In this document: positions 30,925-42,475 of the stretch, in pieces
Layout: each line of letters begins with the position of its first letter
Numbering within the stretch: the stretch's first letter is position 1
From: Neofusicoccum parvum
Taxonomy: Eukaryota; Ascomycota; Dothideomycetes; Botryosphaeriales; Botryosphaeriaceae
DNA length: 64,000 nucleotides
Direction: 5' to 3'
Assembly (NCBI GenBank): GCA_020912385.1
Contig: CP087216.1
Span: 496,001 to 560,000, forward strand
Translations under genes and position numbers: made by a program
The notes under the pieces: model-generated
Databases searched by the model: none
The model's input: only the letters and a program-made list of their open reading frames with translations
What the model was told of the DNA's origin: nothing

Positions 30925-33900
30925 GCCAGGTCACTTTCTCACGACGTCCCGGCAGCTTTTCTTTCAACTTTTCCTACTTCTCGGACATTCTAACCGGCCT
31001 AACGGACGAATACCCAGAGAATCTTTCCTTTTGATTCCTTACCGGCTTTACGGATGGAATATAACCCAGGCTTCTTGCTTCGATGGTGTTCAGGACGGAT
31101 GGCGGTCGCTGAGACCTCGCATTGCAGACAGGAACATCGGCGGTAGATAGACACACTTGCGACGAATGGGGGGCACACATAGTGGACAAGTAGACATGCT
31201 TGAAATGAACACAGTTGCCATCCTACCTGCATCTCCAAAGCATGGACACCCACGCTTTCCTCCGCGATCAATCCCGCGCACTCGGCGCCTCCACAGCACC
31301 GCTTCTAATTTCTGCATACCAGCGAAACCTTAATCGCCACGCGACAGATCAAACACAAGATTCGCGACGCGGTGCCTGCAGGGCCGGTAGCTAAAACCAC
31401 AGACAATAAGGTGCGTTCCTGCGTCGCCGCGGCGGACGGGGAAAACGAGCAAAGAACGGCCGACCGAAGTCGTCCCACTCGCGCTCTACTCGGGGGCGAA
31501 AGCAGACGACCCCATGGCAGGAAAGCTGCAAGATACGGGCCGTCTCGCCTCGGCCGTCCGAATGCCTGACCGGTCAAGGACCAGGCTCCTTCTTTCACTC
31601 TCTCTCCTCTCCCATCGGCTCCACCGACCGCTCAGGACGGCAGGAGTCGCACAAGATCCGGGTGGCGGGTCCAGCCTCACCGGCGGATTTTTCTCTCTCT
31701 TCGTTCTCTGATCGGAAGCGGAGGAAGAGCGAGGTAGATCACCGGTCGGGGCACGTGGCCAATCAGAGGCGGAGAGGGGAGCTTTTATTTTCTGCTCGCT
31801 TCGGGGCATCGCGAGCAGGAAAAAACGCACGGTCGTTGGCATGTTTGATCGGCGGGCGGTAGCTATCACTGCCCTATTATTATCAGCGCAGGCTCCCGTG
31901 TATCACGCAACTACACCGCTTCAGCGCCTTCTGCCGGAGTCCTCAGAGGGAGCCAAGAGGTTGCGGCCGTCGGATTTCCTGGAGCGCGTCCCCTCCGCGG
32001 ATGTCGGTGAGCGGAGGAGTGACACGTTGTTGTTGGTGGGTGGTGGTGAGTGGTACGCGGCGGTGACGGGATTGACCGTTTTTTTCCGTTTTGCTCTGCT
32101 GCGAGGCCGCGCTACTCTCCACTCTGGCCGTCTTCAAGGGTTAATGTGGCTGCTACGTGACGGTCCGGGCCATTGATCGAGAGGGACGGCGGGCGGCGGC
32201 GGCAAGGGTGGCGGCAGGCGGCGACGGCGAATTGAGCAGCGTCGACGAGGTGGTGGGCCGGGTAGCGCGCTTGAGATAGATCGCATCACGAGATTCGGGC
32301 GAGGCGAGAAGCGGCTGCTATCGTGGCCGAGCGATGCGTCTGCGCCTGGTGAGCCGGCTGGGAATAGCGGGGTCTGGCTCGAGGCGGGCGCGGTCAGGTC
32401 GTTTTGGGTCGCGCTGGCTTGCAACTGGCGTGCGGCGCGCGTCGGGCGGTGCTGGCGTGCATATTTCTGCTGCTCAGTTCCTGCAAGGCCCCAGGCCCCA
32501 GGCCCCGTGGCCGACGTCGCACTGGCTGCGGCGGCGGCGCGCTCGAGCAACTTGCTCCCTGTGTCGCGCAGACGCGGCGAGGTGGTGAGAGAGACGGCCG
32601 CGGCTGGGGACCTGGGATACATGGGACGGGCCTTTAAGGTGCAATGCCGTTTGGGCGAAAGCTAAGCTTGGAAGCCGGCCGGCACGTGGAGAGCGGTGCT
32701 TGTCGGGCACGAGCAGCTGGCGTGCGCCACAGGAAACTTCCGCCCGTGCACTGCTGCCCTGCTCCATGCACAGCACCAGCACAGCACCGGCGCGGGAGTC
32801 CGTTCGCGATTCGTCACGAACGAGATCCGAGTTTTGCTCGCCCACACTCGCACTCCCCCGTAACCATTGATCGCTGATGGCCGCTCGGCTCGGCTTCTGG
32901 AGAGCGCGGCCGGCGGCTGCTGCTGGCTGCTGGCTGCTGGCCGCTCCCTTCCATCCGACGCCTGGGCATCCGCAAGGAGGCCGTCGGCCGGCGCAGCTGC
33001 GCTTGGTCGCGCTGGTCGCGCTGGTCACGCTGGCGGCGGCGTCATCGTCGTCGCCATGCCCCAACGCTTGCGGCGCACACTGACTCGGGACGGAAGAGGC
33101 TGCTCGTGTCTCAAGATTGCAGTGGGCACCGCGCCATCTATATCCTGATCGCCCATCACACGCGGAGAAGCACCGCAGACGCGCCTGTTCCTCGGGCATG
33201 ACACGCAGTGGGGGCTGGCGACGAGCCGCACTGCAACGCTGAAAAATCCTTTGCGGCCAGGCAGCCAGCGGATCCGCTGCACACGGCGATCCCGTCTCGT
33301 GCAGCGGGGAGGGTTGCAGTGCCGTGGCCTGGGCCGGAAAGGATCGCCTGGCCGCTCTCGCTGCCGCCAAACGAAACGGCCCCGTCGTCATCGCGAGGCG
33401 CGCGCCTGTCGCCCGAGGCACACCCGGCAGTGTCCTCGCAGCCCGCCGCACGCCTCCCCCAGACGCCCGCGAGCTGCAGCGTGCATGCCGGCCGCCGCGC
33501 CCCTGCTGACGGACGGCCGCCGCGCGCCCTCCGCAGCGCGTCGCCTGCTTTCGCCCGTTGCAGCAGCGCCAGCGCGCTAGCTGCCAGTCATGCAAAACTT
33601 TATATCGCAAGCCACACGGCGCTTTGCCCCCCCGGCCGCGGCCCAGGTGCCCGGTACGTGCTCTGCCGACGTATGGGGGATGAGCGGTCTGCCGGCAGGG
33701 TCTCTCTTCTCTTTGACCTTTGACCACTGCTCCTGTGTCTCTGCTCTGCCTCTCCGTCACCGTGAACCGCCTGCCCCGGGCACCGCTCTCTCCCTCCGCC
33801 GCTGACGCCCGTCGCACGCCCGCCAGGCCCGGAGTGCGCGTGCAGGCCCGCCTCGCTCGCTCACCCTCGTCCGCGCCGGTATAAGCTTAACGACCTGTCC

Positions 33901-34159
33901 CGATCGCTCGGCGCAGCGCCAGTGACGTTACGCCACTCGCCCACCACCCCCGATTCGAGCGTGCAGTCGGCAACCGAACATCGGCCACCAGCACCGCCAG
34001 CAACCCCGTCCGCCCCGCGTCAGCACCATCGCACCATCGCCAGCAAAAGGCCGCCCTCCCCGGACCGGCGAGCAGGGCGTCGCCCAGGCGCGTCCTGCTT
34101 CCGCGCTCGCTCAACCTCTCCCCCGCCTGCTCCTCCGGGACCATGGTTGAGCAACCAGC
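30925..34159. other. GC-rich intergenic region, about 3.2 kb
   Basis: No gene supported. Long open frames here (up to ~447 codons, minus strand 32474-33817) have Ala/Arg-biased, motif-free translations explained by high GC. It includes a CACGTGGCCAATCAGAG block near 31750 (E-box plus CCAAT), GCTGGTCGC tandem units at about 33008-33035 and CTGCTGG runs near 32915-32940. The right part is probably the long promoter and leader of the 7TM-MFS gene. Confidence 0.5.
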
Positions 34160-36980
34160 ATGTCGACCAGCGATGGCGATTACGACACCCGCGGCCCCAT
34201 CGTGCTGGCCGTCTCGGTCGCGATGATTATCTGCTCGACCGTCTTCGTCGCCTTCCGCCTGACCTCGCGCCTCGGCATCGTCAAGAAGGTCGGCTGCGAC
34301 GACTATTTCATGGCCCTGGCCTGGCTCCTCGCCTTCGGCCTGTCCTTCTCCATCTGCTACGGCGTCAAGTACGGCCTGGGCAGGCACGAGGCGCACATTC
34401 CCGACTCCTGGGACCCGCCGCTCAGGCGACTGGAATATGTCTTCACCGTCCTCTACGTGCGTTTTCCCTTTTCCCGGTTTTTTTTAAGGCCAACCCGCAT
34501 GCTATCGGCCTTATCGGTCGCCTGCAGCGCGGACGTCACACTCGATTTTCCACGACTCGGGACGCTGTCAATCTTTGCTAATTGAGGGACAGAACCCATG
34601 CCTCATGGCGACGAAAACGTCCATCTTGGTCTTCTATCTCACCCTTTCCAAGAGCCATCGCGCCTTCAGGTGGGGCGTCATTGCTACCCTTTTGGTTGTT
34701 AATGTGGGCGGAGCTGCCCTCACCGTCCTCAACATCGTCCAGTGCCGGCCAATCGGTGCCGCCTTCGTAAATCCCGTGCCACCTGGCGCCCACTGCACCG
34801 ATATCGTCACCCTTTACCTCTCCTCGGCGCCGCTGAACATCATTACCGATCTCGCTACGCTGTTCCTGCCCATGCCGATCCTCACGTCCATGCGCCTACC
34901 CAAGAAACAGAAGACCATCCTCGTTGTCACCTTTGGCTTTGGTGTGTTCGTGGCCGTGGTCGACGTCGTCCGGATTGTCTATCTCCAGTCGGCTGCAACT
35001 ACCCGTCTCCGAGACATTCAGAATCACGTCGACAGCGAGGACTCGAGGAACTACGAACAAAGCGACTTCTCCTGGTATGCCTCACTCTCGTTCCTATGGA
35101 GCAGCATCGAAGTCAACGTTGGAATCTGCTGTGGATGCGTGCCCGCCTTGAAGCCCCTCGTCTCTCGTTTCCTCCCACGCTTCATCCGGGATGCCGGAGA
35201 AACCATGCAATCCGTCACGCACCGCCGGGAAACTTTCACCGACATTGATATGATTAACGCACAGCGGATCCCCTCTGCCATTCCATCTGCCATTCCATCT
35301 GCCATGCCATCTGCCATGCCATCTGCCGACGAACCATCTCCGCAAAGGCCTCCTCCCACGGCATCCACAAACCCGGAGGAACCCATGGGAATATTGGATT
35401 TCCTTACAACGCCGGATATGAGGGAACTCCCGGAATGCGAGAGAACGCCGACGGCCTTGACGAATACAACAAGGCACACGAGTCCGCGTTCTCCAACTTT
35501 CTTTGATTTCGTTCATCTCAAGAGGAAAAAGAGTTTGGTCCAGCTGACCAACGAGGAGTCGATTTTCCCAGTTGCAATGGTCACCATTCTGTTTTTCATG
35601 TGGGGTTTCGCGTACGGCCTTTTGGATGTCCTGAACGTGCAGTTCCAAAACCTTGCAGGAATGTCGCGTGGCCAGACCATTAGCATCCACAGTCTCTATT
35701 TTACAGGTTACTTTGTGGGACCACTGACGTTTGGACGCCTCATTCTCAAGAAATATGGCTTCAAGGTCTGTTTCATGTCCGGCTTATGTATCTACGCCTG
35801 CGGTACACTGGTCTTCTGGCCCTCAGCAGTCCTGACGTCTTACCCGGCTTTCCTCATCTCCAACTTCATTGTTGGTTTGGGTCTGTCAACCTTGGAGATT
35901 GCAGCAAACCCATTCACGGCACTTTGCGGACCTCCGAAACACGCCGAAACTCGCCTGAACATCTCGCAGGCTGTCCAGGCCATTGGCACGGTCGTCTCGC
36001 CGCTACTGGCGAAGAAAGTCCTCTTCAAGATCGATGCCGATTCCCTCATCGACGTCCAGTGGACTTATCTGGGCATCTCTCTCTTTACTGTTTTGCTGGC
36101 CGTCGCGTACTACTACGTTCCCCTCCCCGAGGCGTCCGACAGCGAGCTTGAAGATTCCGCAGAACGGGTCGATGACGCGAATCATACACGTCTCTTCAAC
36201 GTCAGAATCATCTGGATTACCCTTGGGTTTGGCGTTCTTTCGATGTTCTTCTACTGCGGCCTCCAGGAATCCATCTCAACCAATTTCAACGGATACCTGG
36301 GCGGCGTGGCTCCTTACATCGACCAAACCAACCACCTGGCATACGCGCACACGGCGTTCTCCGTCTCGCGCTTCATCGCCGCCCTCGCCACCGTGTGGAT
36401 CAAGCCGCGCCACGTCCTCATGCTCTGCTACGCGGGGGTGCTGGCGTTCAGCGGGGTGTGCTTCCGCACGACGGGCGACGTGGCGGCCACGGCGCTCGTG
36501 CTCGTGTACTTGTTCGAGGGCCCGATCTTCTCGCTGGTGTTCGCGCAGACGCTGCGCGGCATGGGGCGGCACACCAAGGAGGCGTCGGCCGTCGTCACGG
36601 CGTCCATCGTCGGCGGCGCCATCTTCCCGCCCATCAACTTCGCCGTCGACGTCGGCCGCGGCTGCCGCTACGCCTTCTGCGTCCCGCTCGCCGCCGCCGC
36701 CTGCGGCGCCGCCATGCCGCTCTACTGCAACCTCGTCCCCAAGGCCGCCGCCCAGGTCGACCCCGTCGACGACGCCGGCGCGGACCGACTGGCGCGCGGC
36801 GCGCCGTCGCCCCGCCCCCCGAGCAGCCGCCCCGGCACCGCGCGCACCCCGCGTCTCAGGCGCGCGAGAGCGGCGCTGCTCGCGCCGCTGGCGCGGGCGG
36901 TCGGGAGGGCGGCCGAGAAGGACGACGGCGCGCCGTCGGTGCAGCAGAAGGAGAGGCGGTCGTGGCCGAACAGCCTGTGA
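34160..36980 (+). CDS. fusion protein: fungal rhodopsin-like 7TM domain + FucP-type MFS sugar transporter
   Basis: Two exons, 34160-34456 and 34593-36980 (136-bp intron GTGCGT..GACAG with branch GCTAAT), give 894 aa. Residues 1 to ~310 carry seven hydrophobic helices and the hallmarks of the fungal rhodopsin-like domain found in Pth11-like proteins: GCDDYFMALAW, YGLGRHEAHI, then helices ending SFLWSSIEVNVGICCGCVPA. A polar linker (~310-418) contains five (I/M)PSA-type repeats. Residues ~419-816 form an MFS transporter of the L-fucose/glucose-galactose permease type, with FFMWGFAYGLLDVLN, NFIVGLGLSTLEIAANPF and RLNISQAVQAIGTVVSPLLA. An Arg/Pro-rich tail follows. The second exon runs without a stop through both domains, so the fusion is in the DNA. 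A plasma-membrane sensor-transporter is a reasonable inference; the substrate is unknown. An out-of-frame ATG in strong context lies at 34143. Confidence 0.88.
35268..35327 (+). repeat. 12-bp coding tandem repeat, five units
   Basis: Units of the form AT(T/G)CCATCTGCC encode (I/M)PSA in the linker between the 7TM and MFS domains. The first unit is diverged (ATCCCCTCTGCC), the others near-identical, so copy number may vary between strains. Confidence 0.9.
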
Positions 36981-38032
36981 GAGCCGGGCCGCCCTTGCTG
37001 GTCGCGCACGGGGGACGCCGCGGCACGTATGTTTTTTTCCCCTGCATTTGCACGGCGTTGACGGGTGTGATCTTTTTTTATTTCTTCCTCTCTCGAATCG
37101 TCGTCGGGATGATCTACGTGCATAGCATGGACACGGGGGGGCTTTTTTCTTGTTTTTTTTTCTGTACACGAACTTTTTGTCGTTCATGATGAGATGTCAC
37201 AGGAGAGGGGCTGTCTGCTGAAGACAAAAAAGCTGGGATGGTTTTTAGACGTCCAAAGTTACGGGTTGGGTGGTTGCCTTTTTGGCTTTGTTTCCCTTCT
37301 TCTTGTGTTGGCAGGAGAGATATCCCCGGTGGTCATCCCCGATGCGGCCTTTGTGGTTTGATGATTTGTTTTTAATGTATAGACAGGCGTGTGGCTGGCT
37401 GGCTGGTTGGCGGGAGAGATGGCTGGCCGTGTACATACATGCACATATTATCCGCTCCGCTAGACGCTAGCGAGGAGGCAGGAACGGCAAGCAATTGCAC
37501 AGTATTCAAGGACTCGAAGGTGTGCGTGCGGTGGGTGAGTGCAACGTGAAGGCGGTGGTGGAGAGCTGGCCCGTCGTGGGAGACGCTGGGCTGGAGGAAG
37601 CGGGGTTGGAAGTCTGACCTGCATGCACGACTGCACTTCTGGCCGTCAGATATTCCTACCGGTGTTGCGTCTCGGTTGCACGCGCCCTCGTTGCTGCGTC
37701 CTCGCACGAGTCTGCCCGGCCCAAAGGGTCTCCCACGGAACAGGAGTCACAGCCGGAGCGCGGGTATGCAACGGCTGGGGAGCCCGGCGGCGGCCACGAC
37801 TTCGCGGAGGAAGGCGGAGTTAGGGACTATCACCGTCCTGCCGCCCTGGCCCACCTCACCCCAGCGCGGGGGTTCTGCGCTGCCGCCCCGCCATTGCTGC
37901 GCTGTGGAGAGCGCAGAGCAAAGGATCAAGCCACCAGAGTCTGCCTCCAGCAGAGGAAGGACCGGGTGGGTGAGACGCGTTTACCTGGCATATCACCGCA
38001 AGCCCCGCCGACAGGGTGCTGCCGTCGTGCGC
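36981..38032. other. intergenic between transporter fusion and aldo-keto reductase
   Basis: About 1.05 kb with no supported gene. The left half has T-runs typical of a 3' flank. Confidence 0.5.
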
Positions 38033-38040
38033 TATATAAG
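38033..38040 (+). promoter_or_regulatory. TATA box of the aldo-keto reductase gene
   Basis: TATATAAG about 115 bp before the ATG, with a CA-rich leader after it. Confidence 0.65.
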
Positions 38041-38153
38041 ACCGGCCTCTCGCCCTCTTGCACGGCACTGTGAACATTCCCAGCAACTTGCTTCGAGCAA
38101 CGACACATCCTCAGCACTCCCACATCTCCAACAACTGACAGATACCAACCACC

Positions 38154-39261
38154 ATGACGACCAAGCTCCCCACCCGCAAGCTCGGCAAGAACGGCCCAGA
38201 AGTGACAGCCCTCGGCCTGGGCCTGATGGGCCTGAGCGTCGCGTACGGCCCAGCCAAGCCGGACACAGAGCGGCTGGCCTTCCTGGACAAAGCGTACGAG
38301 CTGGGCGAGAGGCACTGGGACTCCGGTACGTAGAGGCGTGCAGCCACCCTTTGGGGAAAAAAAAAACACGAAACAAAACAAACCCCGCTGACACAGCTCC
38401 CCAGCCGACATGTACGGCGACAACGAGGACCTGCTGGGCAAATGGTTCGCGGCCAACCCCGACAAACGCGCCTCCGTCTTCCTCGCCACCAAATTCGCCA
38501 ACAAGCTCGACCCGGCCACGGGCACGCGCTCCATCGACTCCTCACCAGAGTACGCAAAGGAAGCCCTCGCCTCGTCGCTGCGCCGCCTGGGCCTGCCGTC
38601 CGTGGACCTGTACTACTGCCACCGGCTGGACGGCGTCACGCCCATCGAGCGCACCGTCGCGGCCATGGCCGAGCTGCGCGACGCCGGCAAGTTCAGGTAC
38701 CTCGGGCTGTCCGAGTGCAGCGCCGCGTCGCTGCGGCGCGCGGCAAAGGTGACGCGCATCGACGCCGTCCAGATCGAGTACTCGCCGTTCGCGCTCGACG
38801 TCGAGACCGAGCAGGTGGGGTTGCTGGCTGCGTGCCGCGAGCTCGGCGTTGCGGTCGTCGCGTACAGCCCCATCGGCCGCGGCATGTTTACGGGGAAGTT
38901 TAGGAGCCCGGATGACTTCGCGGAGGGCGATTTTCGGAAGTATGCGCCGAGGTTTAGCAAGGAGAATTTCCCGCGGAATCTGGAGTTGGTGGAGAAGATT
39001 GTGGCGGTTGCGGAGAAGAAGGGGGTCACGCCGACGCAGCTGACGCTGGCGTGGTTGCTGAGGCAGGGGGAGGATATCATTCCCATCCCGGGCACGACGA
39101 GCGTGGAGCGGCTGGAGTCGAATCTGAAGGCGTTGAGTATCGAGCTGTCGGATGAGGAGGACAAGCTGATCAGGAAGGCGACGGATGAGGCCGGCGTGTT
39201 TGGGGAGAGGTATCCGGCGCACTTCATGTCTGCTTGCTTTGCGGATACGCCAGAGTTGTGA
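38154..39261 (+). CDS. aldo-keto reductase (AKR13/YakC-like)
   Basis: An NADPH-dependent cytosolic oxidoreductase acting on carbonyl substrates; the substrate is unknown. Exons 38154-38325 and 38405-39261 (79-bp intron GTACGT..CCCAG) give 342 aa, a normal length. The catalytic tetrad is visible: Asp and Tyr in HWDSADMYGDNE, Lys in LATKF and His in YYCHRLD. The cofactor-binding end is IPIPGTTSVERLESNLKAL. The opening RKLGKNGPEVTALGLGLMGL and AYSPIGRGMFTGKF are standard for this subfamily. A strong TATA box suggests inducible expression. No partner gene for a pathway is adjacent. Confidence 0.93.
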
Positions 39262-39517
39262 GCGGGTGGTCGCGGTCGGTGACTGGCTGGCACGAGGCGG
39301 TAAGGATGGCAAAGGTAGTGGATAAGGGTAGTGGATAAGGGTTCGGGCTGGGATCCAAGGTAGCTGCGTGCTTGTGGTGGTACGGCTCTGGTGGGCCCGC
39401 GCGCCAAGCCAACATGTTACCGCACTTCACTTCACAATACCTAAACACCTTTCACCTCTAGGCACCGAAGAACTGTGTGAAAGTGACCCGCCTCCTAATT
39501 ATGTCAACCGAGGCCCC

Positions 39518-39524
39518 TATAAAA
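39518..39524 (+). promoter_or_regulatory. TATA box of the 39692 gene
   Basis: TATAAAA about 170 bp before the ATG at 39692, followed by a long CT/CA-rich leader (CACACACACCC, TTTCTCTCTTTCTCTC). Confidence 0.5.
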
Positions 39525-39691
39525 CCTTGCGGCTCTTTCGCCCAACACCTTTCCTCTCCACGCTTTCGACCTCAGCCTACCCATTCGACTTTGGCCTACG
39601 CTACCATTCAAAGTCTTGACATCGTCACACACACACCCTTTCTCTCTTTCTCTCTCACCAACAACAACCCTTCTCCATACACTCTTCCATC

Positions 39692-40549
39692 ATGTCGACG
39701 AAGGGATACAAGGTCATCCGCAGGGTAAGTACTACTCTGTCAATACATCTACACATCTAGTCCCTCACTTGCCTTGCCTCAAAAAACAAACACCAAGCTA
39801 ACATACCGCAGGAGAAGCCCTTCAAGGAGGACGGCAAGCTTCGTGTCTGGGTCCTGCTGGAAAAGGACACCAGCAAGGACGAGAACGTCGTGAGCGACCA
39901 GGCGTCAAGCGCCACCCAGGCCTCGCCCAAGCCTGTCGACAAGCCCAAGCCCGTCGACAAGGCGAAGCCCGTCGACAAGCCGACCGTCACTCCACCCAGC
40001 ACCAAGGCCGGCACCGCAGCCCCGCAGCCCAAGCCGGCGGTCAACAGCAAGCAGACCGCCACCCCCGACAACAGCAGGCCCACCACCCCTGCCAACACCG
40101 CCGCGACCGCCTCCACCAAGCAGTCCGGCCCTGCCGCCGCCGCCAACAAGCCCTCCCCCCGCGCCCCCCTCACCAAGCCCGCCGCCAGCCGCAAGCCGCA
40201 GCCCTCCGCCCTCCGCCCCTCGACCGCCGGATCCCGCAAGCGCACGGCGGCCATCAACCGGCCGCGCCCGTCCTCCTCCTCCCCAGCGCCCTCCCCCAGC
40301 CGCAAGCGCCGCGCGTCCTCCCCGCCGCCCTCTCCCGCGCCCGCCAGCAAGAAGCCGGCGCGCGGCACGGTGATCGGGCGGGAGCCGTACCGGGACGGGG
40401 CGGGGCGGCTGATCAACAGCAACACGAACTACAAGCGGCGCGAGGGGCCGCGCGGGTGGGCGGAGCTGGCGCGGGCGGAGGCGGTGGCGCTGGCGGAGCA
40501 CGGCGGGGTGGTGAAGACGCCGTTTTCGGGGCCGTTTGGGAAGAAGTAG
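39692..40549 (+). CDS. Pro/Ala/Lys-rich small protein, function unknown
   Basis: Not recognised. Exons 39692-39724 and 39812-40549 (87-bp intron GTAAGT..CGCAG with branch GCTAACA) give 256 aa. The start MSTKGYKVIRR|EKPFKEDGKLRVWVLLEKD may be a short folded piece. The middle is disordered with three PKPVDK-type repeats (39926-39979) and long Ser/Pro/Arg/Lys tracts. The end (RGTVIGREPYRDGAGRLINS, then NYKRREGPRGWAELARAEAV, then TPFSGPFGKK) looks more ordered. The charge pattern suggests a nuclear or nucleic-acid-associated protein, but no domain supports this. It is convergent with the TCP11-type gene. Confidence 0.72.
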
Positions 40550-41503
40550 AGAAGGGAGAGGGAGGGGAGTGGGGCTCGAGCATTTCTTGGGGCGTCATTT
40601 CCATGCCCTTTTCGGGACGGATGGTTGAAAGGAACGGTTTAAGCATTAGATTGGAGTACGATGTTTCATGGGAAAGGGATGGGAAAGGGAGTTCAGGTCT
40701 TTGCTCTTTCTTCTGCTAGCGGGAATAGCCCGCATGAGATACCCAGCCTTTCTGCACGGCTTCACGGCAATGGGATTTGCTTTTGTCCAAGAGATAATCA
40801 GCATGCTCAGAAGTAACATGACTCACCTGAACGAGAACACAAGCAGCATGACACTCAGATGAGCAGCATAGCACTCAGAAGAACATCACATCACCAATCC
40901 AGACGCGAACATATATAGTAAGGCATGCCGTACGCCAAAGCACGGAAATCTCTTTGTCTTCTCAATCTAAACCGCGGATACGTATACGCACCCTTCCCCC
41001 CCAAAAAAAGAAACCCAACAACCCAACCAGTGCAAACAGAACAACAAGGTCGAAGCGAAGCGCAATGGGAAACCTTCAGACCCATCGCGCAGAGGGGGGG
41101 CGAAAGAAAAAAAGCCAAATCCGTAGCCAAAAAATTTCCTCAAGTCGGCTCAGACCCTAACGCCGAATGCAAGGAGGAAAGGAGCCGCGAGGGCAAGAAA
41201 AACCCCCGAACATGAAAGCCGCTAACAACAAACCAGCGGCTGGAAGACGTGAAAGCCAGGAAGGAAGAGGACGAAGGTTGCGAAGAACCAACAACGAAAA
41301 AAGGGAATGATGGTATATGCCCCCGAAAGAACGCCCCCAACCGAACCCGCGCCCGAACGCTCTTGTTTCCCATTTACCCAAGCGGAAAAACACAACGACA
41401 CCTCAAGACGTAGGCATCGACAGACAATCTGAACCTTGAACAGGAAAGGAAGAAACCCATGGACAGCCTACGAGAGAAGAGAAGCGAAGATAGAAGAATC
41501 AGT
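40550..41503. other. convergent intergenic region
   Basis: About 950 bp between two convergent genes, with A-runs (about 41003-41010, 41106-41113) and no supported gene; it probably holds both 3' UTRs. Confidence 0.5.
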
Positions 41504-42444
41504 CTAGTTCACAGTCGCGCTCGGCCCCTCCTCCTCACTTCCCATCCTCTCAACCTCCGCGGCAATCTGCTCGTACCAGACGCCGTGCGCCTTGCGGTCG
41601 ACCTCCGAAATGCGCGTCAGTTGCTCGACGACGTCGCCAACCTGACCGACAAACTCGGGCAACCCGCTCGTGGCGAGGCCCTCGCTCGCACCCGTCGCCG
41701 CCTTGACGCGCTCACCCGACGTGCTCGCCGAAATGCGCGTCAGGATGTGGGTCTTCAAGCGCCCGAACAACACCTTCATGACCGGGTCCGTGAGGCGGCC
41801 GGCAGCCGCCTGCGAGAGGAGACGCGTGATGGTGTTGGACAGCTGAGTGCGCGTGTTGGGCGGCATGGCGTGCGAGGATTCGAGGACGGACAGGATCTTG
41901 GCCGGCATGGAGCCGTCCTCCTTGAGATAGCCTTCCTTCAACAGCGTCCATAGACGTGCAGCTTCCGGCTTCCACTGCGAACGGACGTCGCGCCGAAGCA
42001 GGTTCTTTGCCGTCAGAAGGATGGAGCCAACCGTCGTGATCTTGACGGCGTCCTCACGGATGCGAGCAAGGCGAGCTTGATCGAGATGCAGCGTCTCGGG
42101 CACCTCCGAGTCCTGGAGCGGGGGGTGGGCGATGGCCAGATCGACGAGACCGCGGGCGTAGATCTTCTGGGCGGTGGGAGGCCCGTAGATCGGATCGCGG
42201 CGGTCGGCCTCGGTGAGACAGTTGACGCTTGCGCTGCTGAACCAACGCTTGGTCTTTTGCAGCGTGATGACGTTGCTCTCCAGATCCTGAGCGAACGCCC
42301 GCTGCTCGTACCCAGGCGCCTCCTTGATAAGGGTGGGCGCCATGGTTTGAAGCAAGTAATTCTGGTAGTCCAGGGCGAGCAGGTCGATGATGTGGAGGAG
42401 CCTGAAAAGCTTCCCAATCATCTGGTCGAGATCACCAGACTCTT

Positions 42445-42475
<31 letters not shown>

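Noticed and set aside
32474..33817. 447-codon minus-strand open frame
   Set aside because: The translation is Arg/Ala/Gly-rich without motifs; it is explained by high GC in an intergenic region with overlapping frames on both strands.
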